IMG/VR virus record: IMGVR_UViG_3300047668_001127
Location: 1-37,581 of that record
Strand: one strand, 5' to 3'
DNA from: a virus
DNA: 37,581 nucleotides
The notes below the pieces were generated by a model. That model had not been told where the DNA came from. It was given only the letters and a program-made list of their open reading frames with translations, and searched no databases. Shown piece by piece: positions 37,172 through 37,581 of the stretch (positions are counted from its first letter, which is position 1; every line of letters starts with the position of its first letter). The translations under genes and the position numbers were made by a program.

Positions 37172-37581
37172 ATGTTATTCAGTTCTAAATATCCTATCGT
37201 AGCAATGGCAATGAACAGAGTGTCTGATGCTGGGCTTGCAATAGCTACACATAATGCAGGAGCAGTACCAAGTATTAGTGCATTTAATTATTTTAGCGGA
37301 CCTGGAATCTATAATTATAGATTATTAAGAGAAGCTATACAACAATATCATTCAGCTTGTCTAAATGGTGAAATAATCATAAGCATTGATACACAATTTA
37401 TGATTCATGAACTTTCAGAGATGTGCGATATGCTTATTGAAGAAAAAGTTAGCCATGTAGAACTTATACAAGTTGATAAACTATATAGGAATCACGAAAC
37501 TAATGTTCTTAATAATCAAGATCGATTACAAGATGCAGGAATTAAACTTATATTAAAAGTAGTAAATGTACCTTCTGATTT
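37172..37581 (+). CDS. nitronate monooxygenase/FabK-like TIM-barrel protein, 3' end cut off
   Basis: The first 136 codons are open to the window edge. The start YPIVAMAMNRVSDAGLAIAT, then HNAGAVPSISAFNY, resembles the N-terminus of nitronate monooxygenase and enoyl-ACP reductase FabK, where PI(I/V)xxxMxxVSxxxLAxAVSNAGxxGxI forms the first FMN-contact strands. A later ISIDTQFMIHELSEMCDMLI and VSHVELIQVDKL fit alternating barrel strands and helices. FMN use is likely by family but the FMN-phosphate site is beyond the window. GGAG lies 6 bases before the ATG. A host metabolic gene carried by the phage is one explanation; IMPDH-like barrels are the main alternative. Confidence 0.58.
   Translation, partial: MLFSSKYPIVAMAMNRVSDAGLAIATHNAGAVPSISAFNYFSGPGIYNYRLLREAIQQYHSACLNGEIIISIDTQFMIHELSEMCDMLIEEKVSHVELIQVDKLYRNHETNVLNNQDRLQDAGIKLILKVVNVPSD

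Noticed and set aside
1-37581. tRNA genes, CRISPR arrays, insertion sequences, integrase or attachment sites
   Set aside because: Gaps are short and hold promoters or terminators; no cloverleaf, repeat-spacer pattern or transposase motif was seen on either strand.
1-37581. Host chromosome origin of the window
   Set aside because: Housekeeping-like genes are embedded among phage replication genes with the same AT-rich composition, overlap style and promoters, so a phage genome is the simpler reading.

Overview
The window looks like part of the genome of an uncultured, AT-rich marine T4-like (myovirus) phage. The diagnostic set is a family-B DNA polymerase with all exo and pol motifs (gp43-like), a gp45-like sliding clamp directly upstream of it, a T4 RNase H/FEN-type exonuclease, a DsbA-like small protein, ThyX, T4-type late promoter boxes (ATAAATA/CTAAATA), and very tight packing of many small genes with 1-14 bp overlaps. 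No structural genes, tRNAs, integrase, insertion sequences or CRISPR are visible. Several metabolic genes (FolE, GMP reductase, ferredoxin, IscU, ammonium transporter) closely resemble proteobacterial housekeeping genes, so the host is probably a marine proteobacterium. The NqrM-like gene would fit a host with Na+-NQR. No stretch longer than about 300 bases lacks a gene.

Layout. (1) 1-3935, plus strand: a metabolic block with an NqrM-like fragment, an Amt ammonium transporter, a fatty acid desaturase, ThyX and a 2OG-Fe(II) oxygenase-like protein. (2) 3915-6226, minus: a lone asparagine-synthetase-type PP-loop protein, a hypothetical protein and a second 2OG-Fe(II) oxygenase. The last gene diverges from a small fatty-acid-hydroxylase-type membrane protein (6278-6739, plus) across a 13-bp inverted repeat that carries an outward-facing late-type box on each arm. 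(3) 6732-14706, minus: hypotheticals, an AT-hook protein, a PiT-type phosphate transporter, a VWA metallopeptidase with a MoxR AAA+ ATPase, and a very acidic protein. (4) 14762-21288, minus: exonuclease, IscU, small proteins, a lipoprotein, QueE, then a compact operon FolE / hypothetical / phosphoribosyltransferase / ferredoxin / 2OG oxygenase. (5) 21387-30249, minus: glutaredoxin, two sugar-nucleotide genes (short UDP-sugar dehydrogenase, GalE), a cytidylyltransferase, a cupin, a GT-B glycosyltransferase, a QueD-like protein, a methyltransferase and a DpdA-type transglycosylase. (6) 30276-37122, minus: clamp, DNA polymerase, GMP reductase, small proteins, DsbA-like protein and a nucleotidyltransferase-cupin fusion. 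(7) 37172-end, plus: the start of a nitronate-monooxygenase/FabK-like TIM-barrel gene.

How the genes may work together. FolE, the QueD-like protein, QueE and DpdA form a 7-deazaguanine pathway that probably ends in modified guanines in phage DNA. No QueC is visible, so the final base is open. IscU and the FdxA-type ferredoxin could supply the Fe-S cluster and electrons that QueE needs. GMP reductase, the phosphoribosyltransferase and ThyX adjust nucleotide pools. The glycosyltransferase/GalE/dehydrogenase/cupin/methyltransferase genes make and attach a sugar to an unknown acceptor. Amt and PiT could raise N and P import during infection.

Regulation. Eight minus-strand promoters share TTGACWTTA, an exact 17-bp spacer and a TATAAT-like -10 box. 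They lie upstream of the VWA, MoxR, exonuclease, QueE, clamp, GMP reductase and DsbA-like genes and one hypothetical. A second set of T4-late-like boxes precedes IscU, FolE, the lipoprotein, the acidic protein and others. Four genes use TTG starts, three of them at a stop-TTG junction.
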